A stretch of DNA of 64,000 bases from Brachionus koreanus (GCA_016987375.1 PJRA01000220.1:40650-104649); one strand, 5' to 3'. Shown: positions 21,907 through 33,790, counted from the first letter of the stretch. Notes: a model not told the origin generated them from the letters alone. Program-made: numbers and translations.

Positions 21907-24858
21907 TTAAATTATTGTACACATTTTCGACCGTTTAGTATCATCGTTTTGTTCACGCGGATTTTTTCCTTGAGAAATCATCTTTTTTTCTATCTCAATT
22001 TGTTTGTTGGCGTCCAATATTATAGATTTTATTTGGTCACCTGCAAAGTCTTCAGTGCTTACTCGAGTGGCACCAAAATCCATTTTTATCTTATATACAT
22101 TTGGTGGTGCTATGACTACCGGATAAAATCCGCCTGGCGGCTGAAAAAGAACTCTCAAATAGACCACTTGTCGATTTATTGTCAAAAAGCAAATCATCAA
22201 CTGTTCTTCATCTTTAGGCGCATCTTCATCAGCATAAAAAATTCCCCAACCAAGACGGTCTTTTCTTTTAACAGCTGTCATTGCTAAAAACATAATTTTT
22301 GGCAAAATATTCAAAAATTTCTAGTTAAATCAACCTTCTCCAGTAGGCCAAAATCGAAGGTAATCTTGTTTGAATTGTGAAACAGGAGGCGGATCAAATG
22401 GACATGCTGTACACAAGGCAATTGCTGGAGGTGGATTATTTTTATCAAAATCCTCTTCCAAGATAATTTCAAAATGGTTGTATTCTATTCAAGTTAAATT
22501 TAACTTAATAAAAAAAATATTAGTTTGAAAATTACTGTGATGTAAACTATAAGGGGCCTGGAGACATACCGAATGATCATAATGATGTGGCAAAATAAAA
22601 GTCTTATCGTTCGAATCAATTTTGGTTCCCTCAGGATAACACCAATCTTCAGGATTTCTCTTTTTTTTTTTAATAAAATATTATTAATGATAAAAAATAA
22701 AAATAAGAATTAATAAAAATATTGATTTTAAATACCACATTAAAATGAGGTGGCATTGATACAACTGTGTGCCAATAAACATTCATTTCAAACTCATCCC
22801 CATTATTTTGAACAGCAAAGGTGGGCAAAAATTCATTGAAGTCTTTTAGTGTTAAAAATCTAGTTCCAACTGGTTTGAAATTTTTGCTGAAAATAGCGAC
22901 ACTCATATCAGGCTCGAAAACTTCCATTTCCAATGCCATTGAATCGCCCCGACTGCATTTGTGGCCCATCATATTTCCATGATATTTTCCATTGTAGTAC
23001 ATGTAACCGGTCTTTGAATGATAGCCGATTGTATCAAACATTTGGCCAGGTAATTTTCCATTGTTTTCATCAAAAAACATTGATGAAGCTATCCCCAGAA
23101 CAACATTTGTTCCTGAGCTCATTTTTATTAACTCAATGAAAAAAAATCTACGTTCTGGAGTAATTGGTTTACGAAATTGAATGTAATGTAGTCCAGATTT
23201 ATTTTTTGGAATGCGAATAATTGTTTTTGTTTTGTCAATGATTTTTTCTATATCATGGCTGGAAGTACGAATATCGTTTGGATCAATGGCTGAAAAATAT
23301 ATTTTTTTTCTAAAATATTATTAAATAAAAAAATAATTGAAAAAATATAATACTCGATTCTATAGCATCTCTATTGTAAATTTCGATAGCTGGCGCCAAT
23401 TTAGCGTGGTAAAATTTGGTTAATTTATTTACGTCTTCATTGTTTAGACTAGAGTATATTTCCAGTTTTACTCGCCTCGACCAAGGCTGCATTAAAACCA
23501 AAGGAAAAAATCCTTATTTAGGAAAACAAAAAAAATCAATATTCTAATTAGTATTTGAATATTAAAAAAGCGTACCTCCTTCAGGCTGAAGAACAAACAG
23601 AACATCAATTATTGATTCATTAAAAGTGACAAAAACAAGTATCAATTGTTCAGACTTATCACTTGTCTCTTGAGAATCTGGATTGTAGAATACACCCTTT
23701 GAGAAAAAAATTTTTTTTTTAAATTTTATTTTAAAATCAAAATTATTCTCTTACCCATCCGATTGAATTGCCGTTTTTTACTTTAATTATAAAAATATTA
23801 ATTTTTTTGTTAAAGAGAAGCATAAATTTTTAAAATAATCAATTAAAATATAATTTAAGAATTAACTGTTTGAAAATTTTAGCAATTTTTTTTTTTAATT
23901 AATAAAAATAAGTTTTCTGCCTTTTAAACAAAAAAGCAGTTTTGATTTTTGCTAATTCAAAAAAAATTACATTTCATTTTAGGCAGCCATGTATAATAAT
24001 CTCTAAGAAGAGAACATGTTGGAGTTGGTTTTAAAGGACTGCACGATGCTATACCAACTGAAGAACCGTTTCCTTCTGGTGAAACCTCCATTTGTATGCA
24101 TTTATAATGGGGTTTTGATCTGCTCAATGCAACAGGACTTTGAATTGGTAAATCTTCCTGTCTTTCTAAGTTTTCGAAAAGACTTGCATCCGTTACTCGG
24201 CATAGTTCATCATTAGGTCTGATCCATGTGAAGTTTGTTTCGTAATTTGGCACAAGATTTGGTAGAGCGGAATTATGCCACATTATTTCTATTTCTATGG
24301 GTCCGTTCTCAAGAGTTATTGTTGGCAGATATTGGGAGTGATCTGACTCAAAATGATAACGAGTGGCAATCGGCTGGTCATTATGAACAAAAACTACTGT
24401 GGATTGCGATGCTCCAAAATGAGTTATCAATAAACCAAAAGAATCGCCTTTTTGGACAGGTTTTCCAATAGTGTTGGCATTGTTCCGATGCGAACTCAAG
24501 CACTTTCCGCTAACACTTTCGTAACCGATTGTGTTCGTCCAATTGCCGGGTATTGCCTCATCGCTTATGTCTTGATTAGCAATACCAATAGTAACGCAGC
24601 TTTCTGGCTCTGTTAAAATTCAGATAGAAAAATTGAAAAAAAAAAAAAAAAACATAAATAATTATCACATACCTAATTTAACTATATTAACAAAAAAATA
24701 AGGAAACTGAGAGCTGAGCGGCTTTAAATATTGAATAAAAGATATTTTGTTTTTTTTGGGTCCAATGCTGACTCGAAATTTTTGGCCTTGGACAACATCG
24801 CTGTTGTCCAAATTAATGTAACCACCTATACGAAACATTTCAGTTGTAGATTCTCGCA
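21907..24858 (-). CDS. Protein with two tandem SPRY modules and a possible CaaX end
   Basis: About nine or more exons on the minus strand encode two repeats of the same layout. Repeat 1 has 'VTIGIANQDI', 'PGNWTNTIGYES' and, after a linker, 'NSIGWGVFYNPDSQ' with 'FVLQPEGGFFPLVLMQ'. Repeat 2 has 'VVLGIASSMFFDENNGKLPG', 'FDTIGYHSKTGYMYYNGKYH' and 'RLGWGIFYADEDAP' with 'LFQPPGGFYPVVIAPP'. The 'PG...IGYHS..G..Y.NG' pattern is the SPRY/B30.2 core, a protein-interaction fold. SPRYD3 is one possible relative, but I cannot assign the orthologue. The protein ends CTII-stop (21907), which fits a prenylation CaaX box. The first visible exon ends at an AG acceptor (24859-24860); its first ATG is at 24838, so the true 5' end may lie upstream or at a trans-splice site. 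The gene is convergent with RPUSD2, 256 bp away. Confidence 0.8.
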
Positions 24859-26585
24859 CTGCAATTCATTTCAAAATAACGTTAATTTGTCTATAATATA
24901 TAATTAGTTACACAAAAAAAATCCTAAATTAGAAGCATTTGATTGAAATTTATATCGTTTATGACAGATTTTAATCCAGCTTGAAATGAGAGCAAAACAA
25001 AAAAACAAAAGTTAGAAAAATACTCTTCAAGACTAAATAAATAGATTCTAGATGACAATTTGAGATAAAAAGAACTTTTGTCTTCTAGATCTAGGCCATG
25101 ATAAATTGGAATTAAACTTTAATTAGCAAAAAGTCAAAAAAGATTATTAATTAATATTTTGCAAGAAATCGAATCTCTTCTTGTTCTTTTTTTTTTTTTT
25201 TATTTTTTGAAAGAGCGTGATATTTTATTTAAACATAATTTGCAATAACCCTCATTCGAATAGACTTAGAAATTTGCAACTTTGTTTTAATTGAATTAAC
25301 AAGAAAATAAAATTTATTAAGTTGTTTATTTGTTTGAGGCTTAGAGTGTTGGTTTACAAAAAATACAAAACAATCAAACGTTAATATGACTTCATCTATG
25401 CGCTTAAGATTTGGCTATTCAAATAAGAAATGATTTTGTGTGTTGCATACTTAAAGTTATTGAGTTTTATTAGAGTACTCTTTAAAATTTTCTATAATTT
25501 CCTATTCTCGTAAATATGTGGAAAATTTGAAAAAAAAAATTAAATTACCATTTCTTAAATCAATCAAGTATATTCTGCAAGTGTAGTGCAGGCTTGTGAC
25601 CAAATTTAAAATTATAAAACCACTAAGACACATAGTAATAGTTAATCAACAAGAACAAAAAATACTAAAGAAAAATGAAAAATCAGCTTTTAAATTTTAG
25701 AAATTTTGGTGCTAAAATAATCGTCAAAAATGAATTTTTAGTTGAGGCTAATAATCAATAATTCAAATTTAATAAACAGATTTATTGGTTGTAAAATTTT
25801 GGACTTATAAATACAGAGGAAACAAGTTAAAGAATACAAAAACTATTTTCGGTCACTGAACAAATATCATAGGGTCAGTTAAAATAATATCTTGAAAGGA
25901 AATTGTGTCTGTAGTTAGGCTTTAAGCTCTCTAGGAACCGAAAAATCACTAGCCTTGTTTCCAACAAAACTATGCATACAATTTATGTTATATCGTGCTA
26001 AATTAACAAAATTGGAAAATTTGATATAATTTGTCTTGTGCTTCAAAAGTTAGTTTTTTTTAAATAGTTAGTTAATAGAGATATTTTTATTGTTAATGAG
26101 TAATAGCCTATTAAAATCAAAATAATGATCAAATTTTATCAACAACTTACGTTAAACTGGTCAAATTATTTGATAAAATATTATCTTGAAAAATATGAAA
26201 TACATGAAAAAAAAATTTTCGAATGTATCTATAAAACTAAATTTGATAACATAAATAGTTACCATAGATTTAAAGTTACTTTAATAAAACCTTACATTTT
26301 CTTTAAAATTAATTACACGCTATTATGGTTTCTGATTAATAACAAAATTCAATTATCTTACAATGTTTTAGCTGGCTTCTTCAACCAAAACTTACATAAT
26401 TAATAAATAAAATCCTTCCATTAAAAATGTTAACTATTTTTTGCAATTGATGTTTTTAGGCTTTAATTTACAATTGAATATGTTGACCTGGAAACAAAGT
26501 TAATCACGAAATAAAAATGACTGAGAACTTTTGCCTCTTTTAATTTGATTACTAAACTTAAAAGCTTACCTTTAAATTTTTAAAA
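24859..26585. other. Head-to-head spacer between the SPRY gene and SUFU
   Basis: About 1.7 kb of AT-rich DNA. It contains an imperfect inverted repeat (about 25818-25970: GGAAACAAG ... TCGGT in both arms). An isolated AT-rich frame at 26125-26403 shows no family features. No promoter element stands out. Confidence 0.45.
25818..25972. repeat. Imperfect inverted repeat, possible MITE
   Basis: The left arm starts GGAAACAAG and contains ATTTTCGGTC. The reverse complement of the right arm also starts GGAAACAAG and contains TTTTTCGGTT. Arms of about 35 bases with several mismatches flank an AT-rich centre. The family is unknown and target duplications are not clear. Confidence 0.4.
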
Positions 26586-28233
26586 ATGCTAGAACAAAAC
26601 GACACATCAGACCCAATAAGTGAGATATGCCTAAGCTTTTATCCTGATCAAATTGATGTACTTCAAGCTACTACTCAGATTCAGTATTGGTAAACAAATA
26701 AGTACAATCAACTCCAATTAGATCCTAATTCATTTATTTTTGAAGGCTAAATGGTCCTGATCCATTAGACTATGTAAATATATACATAAATAACGATGAA
26801 AAAAATAACGGTTTGAATAGTCATTTTCATTACGTTTCTTTAGGATTGAGTGACCTTTACGGAGATGAAAGAGTTCATAAGTAATTTGAACATGATGTTT
26901 TGAAATAAAATTTTGAATAAGTTAAAAAGACGTGTAATATCATCAGAAGAAAATAGTGGATATGGTTACGAGCTAACAATGAGGATAAAAAAGGAAATAA
27001 ATGAAAATGAACCACCAAAGTGGCCTGTGAAGCTGCTTCAAGCTCTAGCCAAATACACATTTCAGACTGGAGGAATTCTTGATGAAGGCGACCATATTCC
27101 AAATGTTCTATCAGATTCAGATTGCAAAATCAGACATGCGCTGGTCTGTGAAGATTCTATGCTAAAAATAAGTCAAACAAGATTTGGGAGGGTAAAGTTT
27201 TTGCAAATTGTTGGCTGTACCAATGACGAACTAAAATTTGCACAAGAATGGTCAACGAGAAAAATTTTGAATTTGATGAAAAATTTTAGAGAGTAAAACA
27301 AAACTTTTAATCATAGAGTTTTAATTTTAATTTAATAATAAAAATAAAGATTAGGCAACGATTATCTTCTGGTTGATTTAAAGAGATCAAAGAGCATATT
27401 TGAATTAGATTCAGATCTAAGACGCAAAACACTTAGGAATTTGAAAAAAGAAGGCTCATTTATGAGCTTTGTCAAATCAAAATGTTTTTGGAGACTTAAT
27501 TTAGAGTAGCTTTAAATTCAAGAGCAATGTTGAAAAAGTAATTTAAGCGTTAAATTTATAGGTGTTCAAGCAATGATGGCAATTTCAAGCCCTATGATCA
27601 ATTAACATTTAACATTGATTTAGAAACCGCTAGATTATTTCCTCTTATTTTAAAGTAAGTATTTTTAAGCCGTAAGCTATAAAAATCATATTTTAAATAC
27701 CTTTTATTTTGACAATTTAACCCGGCTTTCATTTATTTTATTTAATTTAATAAAATTTATATTCGCTTTTTCAAATTATGTCTTTAATATTTGTTACCAT
27801 AACAATTTTTGTTTTTTTTTTTTTTGTCTTAACTTCAAATTTTCCTAAAGACAGCGTTTGGATAAAGAAAATTCATTTATATTCAATGGAATCGATGGTC
27901 GCAGTTTGATTCTTATACCAGAAAATTTTTCCAATTCAAATTGCCTAGTTACCAAAGAAAATCCTGTACAATCAAATGGTGAAGAATGTCAAGTATTAGT
28001 TAACAAAAGGCTCATTGACAGTCTGTACATTTTTTTTCAACAGTTAAAATTGGACAAAAAAGTAAACTAGAAATTTTGTTTCTTTTTTAAGTTTTAATTT
28101 AAACATTTAAAATCAGGAAGAGATCGGTGAACATATCAGCAGAAAATTTTTTTTCGATGATTTAAATGAATTTAGTTTATACTTGCGAATTATATCGAGT
28201 GAGAAAATTTTAAATTTTTTTGAAAATAATTAG
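26586..28233 (+). CDS. SUFU: Suppressor of fused homologue
   Basis: SUFU binds Gli/Ci transcription factors and restrains Hedgehog signalling in cytoplasm and nucleus. Exon 1 is 26586-26689 and exon 2 starts at 26746; about six exons follow. Conserved blocks are 'NGPDPLDYVNIYI', 'HFHYVSLGLSDLYGDERVH', 'GYGYELTMRIKKE', 'PPKWPVKLLQALAKYTFQ', 'GRVKFLQIVGCTNDEL', 'LLVDLKRSKSIFELD' and, in the C-terminal domain, 'LTFNIDLETARLFPLILK'. The protein is shorter than the usual roughly 480 aa because the linker between the two domains is cut down. The exon 2/3 junction is odd (see findings). I chose the read-through end 'LYLRIISSEKILNFFENN' with stop at 28231-28233. The alternative is splicing from 28196 to 28392, which would share the first LRRC61 exon. 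Confidence 0.9.
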
Positions 28234-28272
28234 TCATACTTTTTTAAGCATTTTAAAAATAAGATATTATTG

Positions 28273-28278
28273 AATAAA
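28273..28278 (+). promoter_or_regulatory. AATAAA between SUFU and LRRC61
   Basis: A polyadenylation hexamer 40 bases after the SUFU stop and 114 bases before the LRRC61 ATG. A T-rich tract ending TTTAATTTAAG then abuts that ATG. Arrangement and distances resemble nematode-type operon junctions. Confidence 0.5.
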
Positions 28279-28391
28279 TTTTTTAAAAAATAAACTACTA
28301 ATTTTAATTTTTTTTGTTGATGCGGTTTTAAAACTGCATGTTTGCTCTAAAAAAAAATTAATTGAATTTTCCTCTTTTTTTTTAATTTAAG

Positions 28392-29365
28392 ATGAAACTG
28401 AGTGTCGATTATTTAAAACAAGAGACACGTAACTTTGATTTAGAATGTGTTTTTGTTCTTGATCTTAGCAACAAGAGTACAAATTAAAATAAATTCTTAA
28501 CTAAAATTAAACTTTTTAAATTGAGGTATTGTTGAATTGGATCAAATAAGTAGTTGTTCTAATGTTGAAATAATCAATTTGAGCAAAAATAACATTTTCA
28601 AATTGACTAGCTTGAAAAATCTTTTAAAGCTTCAATATGCAAATCTTTCAAATAACAAAATTTCTTCATTAGGTAAGGCGTTTTTCAAAAACATGTCTGA
28701 GCCGAATTAATTCGACTCTAATTTGAAGAAGGCTTAGAAAATTTAGAAAGCCTCAAGACACTGAACTTATCTGGAAATAACATTCAAAACATTCACGAAT
28801 TCGATCAACTTAGAAACTTGACAAACTTAAAATGCTTGATTTTGAATGATCCAGTCTCCAAAGCGTCAAATCCAATTTGTTTAAATAATGAAAATTATAG
28901 AAAAGACTTAAAGCGTTTGTTACCAAATCTTGAATTGATTGATGGTAATTTAACAGACATTTACTTTGACTTTTCTTTGATTATTTTCTAACTTAGGTCA
29001 AAGCTTCAAAATATTTGATGATGCGTTTACCGAAGAAACAACAACATTAAACAGTAGTAAATTGTTTCAAGTTTTCAAAAATTAATATTTTTTAAAAGAT
29101 GTTGATGAGCAACAATTAGTTGGCTTGTCCAAATCAGATACTTGGTTTGATCAGGTTGATGACTTCTCTGAAAAAAAAGCAAATGTTGAAAAAATTACTG
29201 AATGCTTAAATGAAGAACGTGAGAAGTTCAGAAGTAAGTCATCTTTTTTTGCTAGCAAAATTTTTTTGTTTTTTTTTTTAAGAAACATTTAAAGAAATTT
29301 CAGAATCAGTAGAAAAATCAAAACAAACAGAATTTGAATTTGTTTTCAAAACAATTTCGGCATAG
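28392..29365 (+). CDS. LRRC61: Leucine-rich repeat protein LRRC61 homologue
   Basis: Six exons fit exactly: 28392-28476, 28526-28672, 28729-28944, 28997-29056, 29099-29233 and 29283-29365, giving 241 aa (the vertebrate protein is of similar size). The N-terminus 'YLKQETRNFDLECVFVLDLS' leads into about four LRRs ('IINLSKNNIFKL', 'YANLSNNKISSLEGLENL', 'TLNLSGNNIQNI'). An LRR cap follows with 'DPVSKASNPICLNNENY' and 'LLPNLELIDGQSF'. An acidic coiled tail ends near 'FEFVF', as in LRRC61. The ATG directly abuts the AG of a T-rich acceptor, with no leader between them, which suggests a trans-spliced 5' end downstream of SUFU. The molecular role of LRRC61 is poorly known. Confidence 0.88.
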
Positions 29366-30460
29366 ATAAAATGAATTTTTTTTTTTTTTAATTTTTTCAG
29401 GGATAAAAAATTTAACATGGAGTTTTTTTTTATTTATTAATTTAATTTAATTCATTAATAATGCTTAATACTTGATTTTTGTTTGAAAATAAACAAATTT
29501 TAAAGCTCATTTTTAATTATAAAATTAAAATATTTTTTTATTTATTTATTTTTATTTATTTGAAATCCAAAAAAAAAAAAAACAAATAAAAATAGAATGG
29601 CATTTTTTTCTAAGAAGCTCATTAAAATATTAATGTGCATTAATTTATTTATAAAAATTAATTTTCAAGACTTATCGACTGAAATTCACAAAATTTTACA
29701 ATTCACTCAAAGCGATTTCCAAAAAAAAAATATTTAAAAATTTGATTTAATTAATAGTCTTTTGTAAAATTGAGACTTTTCTTAAAATCAACTTAATCTA
29801 ATGATTTCGATTGAGCATTTTTTTGTTGTTTTGATTGATATAATTACCTATTAGATTTCTTAATTCAAATAAATCGATTTCCTTTTTTAATATTCACTAA
29901 TACTCTCTAATACATTTACCTTTATTCAAATAAGCCGATTTGAAAAGCAGTAAAATTTTAAAGTTATTGAAAAAAAAATTAAAATTAAAATTAAACATTT
30001 AAAATGTGTACTCAAGTCTTCAAAGTTAATGGCAACAGTTTTTAATTAAGCTTGCTTCTAAGGTTTGTGTGTCTTATTTAAATTTTTTAGCTTCAATCTT
30101 ATATTGCTGATAACAAGCTAAAATCTAAGTATTATAAAGTAACTAAACTTAACTACTCCTCCTGAATTTTAATACGTTTCAATCAAATTAAAATTGCTTC
30201 TGTGAAAATTAACTTTTCAGCACAATCAAATTCACAGTAACTAAGTGTATTTAAAAGAAATTATTTAAAGCGTACCCGGCCGCTTTCTCTTCTTTGTTTG
30301 ATTCCATCCATAATCTGTCACAAGTGTTTATGGCAAAATATATTAATTATTTTGATGATGGATTTTAATTTTTGTTGATTTTCAAAATTATAAAATAGTT
30401 TTGGGCACATTTTTATTTTATTTAAAAACCTGAACAAAAAAACAATTATTTATTTTAAAG
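29366..30460. other. Intergenic spacer, nothing recognised
   Basis: AT-rich DNA of about 1.1 kb with homopolymer runs and no credible frame or structured RNA. It ends in a T-rich tract with AAAG at 30457-30460, 21 nt before the next ATG. Confidence 0.5.
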
Positions 30461-30481
30461 ATTACATTTGCTCAATAGAAA

Positions 30482-31774
30482 ATGCTTTCACAAGCGTTGC
30501 CCAATGAACTTGTCGCTCCAAAGTCTTACATGCCTCCAAGAGTCAAGTAACTGACTAGAACTTTCTAAACTTGAACAATGCCAATAATTGTTTTAACCAA
30601 GGTCTGCTTATTTAAAGCTTGTAGGCAATCCAACTGGTTTACCAGATCCCAATTCTTCTTTCCAGGTCAATAACTCTTTTGATGGAAACATGTACGATTA
30701 TGCCAATCCTATTTCAAAATCAAATGATAAAGTAAAAATCGCTTTAAATTAAACTAAACCTGATGATCAAAATTGATACATTTTTTTAAATCAGCTTAGC
30801 GTCCATGAAATAGTGAGTGCCAGAAATGCGAGCGAAAGAATTAAAGAATTGGAACAAACAAATCTTAATTTAAAAAGAATGTTAGATTTGGTCGTTTCAG
30901 ATCCAATAAATAGTACTGAGAGAATAAAAACATCAAATACAAGACTTTTAGTGAACAGATCAGCAGCTCAAAATCCTTTGGGAACACCTGTGTAAACTTA
31001 ATTTTGTTGGAAAATTTTTTCGAAAGAAAAAAAAACTTTTTTTTAGCTTAAGACAAGGTCGAATCGGATCAAGCTGGAGACATATAAAAGTATTTTTTGA
31101 TTCTGGTAAAATATTGAAAATTTAAAAAAAATTTTTTAAAGCAAACCAATAACTACGGCAATTCTAATTTGCTTTTCATTGACGGTTTATTGAAGAAAAT
31201 TGAAAAATAAAATTTTATTTTAAAAATTATTTTTAGGTACTGTAAGAATCAATGATAGTGCAAGGTTTCCACCGAAAATTTATGGTTATCCGCCAAGGAT
31301 AAACGATCAAAATGCTGACCTGGTCGGTCTTACAACCCAATCTTTGAATGATCTTAGTTTACCAGGTAATGAACGAATACGTAGTCGGCCATTAAATCTA
31401 AACTCATATTCAAATCAATTTCATGACCGAGCTAAACAAGGATTCGAATATTGGTCTAAAGACAAACGTGAGCCAGAAAATAACAAAACAAAAGGTAGTA
31501 TTTTTAAGCTCATTTAGTGCTTCATTTTTAACAAATATTTGAAATTTTAAAACAAGCTCCTAGAATATCAATCGGACATCCATATTTCAAATCTGGCTAT
31601 TAAAATACGTACTCTAGCAAAATTAAATAAATTCCTATCGATTTTTTTAGAAATTAGTTTAAAATTTCAAATAAATTTTTAATTTAATACATTTATTTTA
31701 TTTTAGCCAAGTTGTATACAACTGGTGCCTACAAAACCTTTTATGGTCTTTCCGATTCACTTTTAAAGTTATGA
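30482..31774 (+). CDS. Unrecognised small protein, multi-exon, possible ciliary-type
   Basis: Exons: 30482-30546, 30602-30731, 30795-about 30991, about 31046-31104, about 31237-31494 and about 31707-31774. The frame is kept throughout and gives roughly 255 aa. It begins 'MLSQALPNELVAPKSYMPPR'. A short coiled coil 'ASERIKELEQTNLNLKRML' sits near residues 75-95, then 'RIGSSWRHIKVFFDSG', 'SARFPPKIYGYPPRIND' and the C-terminus 'LYTTGAYKTFYGLSDSLLKL'. Repeated Pro/Gly/Tyr turns and a lack of membrane segments or enzyme motifs recall small microtubule-associated or ciliary proteins, but that is a guess. Splice phases and conserved-looking composition argue it is real. No family is recognised. Confidence 0.65.
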
Positions 31775-31963
31775 AATGTAAAATAAATTATAATACAAAA
31801 CAGATTTATAAGTTTATAATTTATGGCTAAAAACATCATTTTTATAATAAATAAACCTAAAATAATCTAAATAAAGTTTATTGAAGTTTTTTTTTAAATT
31901 AAATTAATATTCAAAGATATTTAATCAATTGCAAGGTTTCTAATTTTTTAGTTGACTCTTGGT

Positions 31964-32158
31964 TTAACAATCAAAGGGCCTGTGTAATTTTGACACCTTT
32001 TTTTATGCTCTATATTTTTGGGCCCGTTCATCAAATTTCCAAAAATACAATTTTATCTTAGAATATTTATTTGAAGTAACAAATTCAGAAAGATTTAAGT
32101 GGATATGATTTATGAAAATAAAAATAGTTTTAAATTGCCACTGGTCTTCGAGCTTTAA
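31964..32158. mobile_element. piggyBac-like MITE, copy 2
   Basis: Flanked by TTAA at both ends (31964-31967 and 32155-32158). The left end reads CAATCAAAGGGCCTGTG and the right end GCCACTGGTCTTCGAGC; both are diverged forms of the ends of copies 1 and 3. The interior shares 'TTTTGACACCTTTTTT' and 'AAGTGGATATGATTTATG' with copy 3. It is the most eroded of the three. Confidence 0.7.
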
Positions 32159-32689
32159 GTTATTATCACTTTCTTTTATTTAAGTAATAATTTTTCTAAC
32201 ATCTCCTAATTATTTCTTTAAAGTTATCTATCATTCATACAACATTGGAATCCACAAATACAAATTGCTTTAAAGATGTAATTTGGTTTCTAAAATGTGA
32301 AATGCTGGCTTCCGGGAATTTAGTAGTCTAAATGATAGATTTCTAGCATTAGTTTACTCGGACGTCTTAATTTAATCCTTCATTTGTGCTGATCAAACAA
32401 TGATGAATACATTTTTATTTTAACGCATCATGTCAAGAAGTATTTGTAAAAAATTTTTGGCTTCTCTTTGATTCAAATTATGCCTTAAAGATCTTTAGTA
32501 AAAGCTATCGTTTCATAGATATGATCTAAAATTTATCAAGAAAAATTAATTGAAAATTTTTATTACATTAAAAATCGACCAAGTGATTATAAATAAAAAT
32601 TACAGATTTTAAAATGTAGAAAAATTAAATATTTTTTTCTGAAAGCTTTTTCCTAAAAAAATAAAAGGGCTCAATGTATTTTTTATCGA

Positions 32690-33790
32690 GGATAAAAATG
32701 TTCATACCTCTCATTCTATAAAATTCGCCACAAATTTAAAAGAAAAGAAACAACAAATCATTTTACTAAAAGAAATTGACGACTTTACGGCTATGCAATT
32801 GATGCAAGCAAAGCATTTGATAAAGTGAACCGTAAAATACTTTTTGAAAAATTAATGAATAAAACTCATCCACAAATATGGAGAAGTTTAAAAAACTTTC
32901 ATTGACACTAGTAATGAATGAAAATAAAATTAGCTCATTATTCAGAACAAATATAGGAGTAAAACAAGGTGGACCACTATCACCTAAATTATTTTCAATA
33001 TACGTTCAGGATCTAATAAAAGAAGTAGAATCGGAAAAATTAGGAACAAAAATACAAAATCTGAATATTGGAATAATACTTTATGCGGATGATATTTTAC
33101 TATTAATACCAAGCACCAACGAATTTCAAGAAGCACTGGATAAATGTGAAAAATTTGGTTTAAAAAATGAAATTTAATTTAATGAAGACAAGACGCAATT
33201 TATTATTTTTGGAAGAAACTCAAAAATGATAGAGAAAGCCGAGAATATACAATGAAGAGATGAAAATGGTTGAAAAAATAAAATATCTTGGTGTACACCT
33301 AAACTATACAAAGATCAAATTTAAACTTGCATCAAATCAGCTTTTAAATCTTTAGCATCCATAAAAAAATATCCAGTGTGAAAATCAATAATTAAACGTG
33401 AAAATAAAAATTCATTTCTACAAAGCATTTGTCAGACCTGTTCTGGAATATGGATAAGAAAATTATGTAGTTTCAAGTTGGAGATAAAAAACGACAAACA
33501 GCAGAGAGCACAATGGTCAAAAAAATAATAAACTTAAAAAAATCCCGTTCTACAAATCTACTTTTGGTCTTTGGTCTTTAAAAACTGGAACAAAAGCTGA
33601 TGAAAGAAAAATTAGCATTCCAATAAAGACTTGGTAAAAAAGAACTGACAAGGAAAATACTGAAAGAAATAGATGAATGCGAGAAAAATAAATTAAGTAA
33701 CAAATCTAGCCTTTAGAAAAAAATTGAGTTCTTAAATCTTGATCAGCTAGATTCTAATTTTTTTATCTCACTATTCAGCCAAAAAATTAA
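32690..33790 (+). pseudogene. Non-LTR retrotransposon RT relic (YADD type)
   Basis: Reading frames broken by stops give 'YAIDASKAFDKVNRKIL' (about 32790-32840), 'GVKQGGPLSPKLFSIYVQDL' (about 32957-33015), the catalytic 'ILYADDILLL' (about 33077-33106) and 'FNEDKTQFIIFGRNSK' (about 33180). Further on are 'KIKYLGVHLN' (about 33275) and 'KAFVRPVLEYG' (about 33422). The order is that of a LINE reverse transcriptase followed by its C-terminal region. The 5' half with the endonuclease is missing, and the element is dead. Confidence 0.8.

Noticed and set aside
21898..22287. Plus-strand 129-codon frame
   Set aside because: Antisense of the last SPRY exon, whose minus-strand reading matches its own upstream repeat.
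26125..26403. 92-codon frame between the SPRY gene and SUFU
   Set aside because: Composition is only Lys/Asn/Ile/Phe/Tyr as expected of AT-rich DNA; no splice context, homology or leader.
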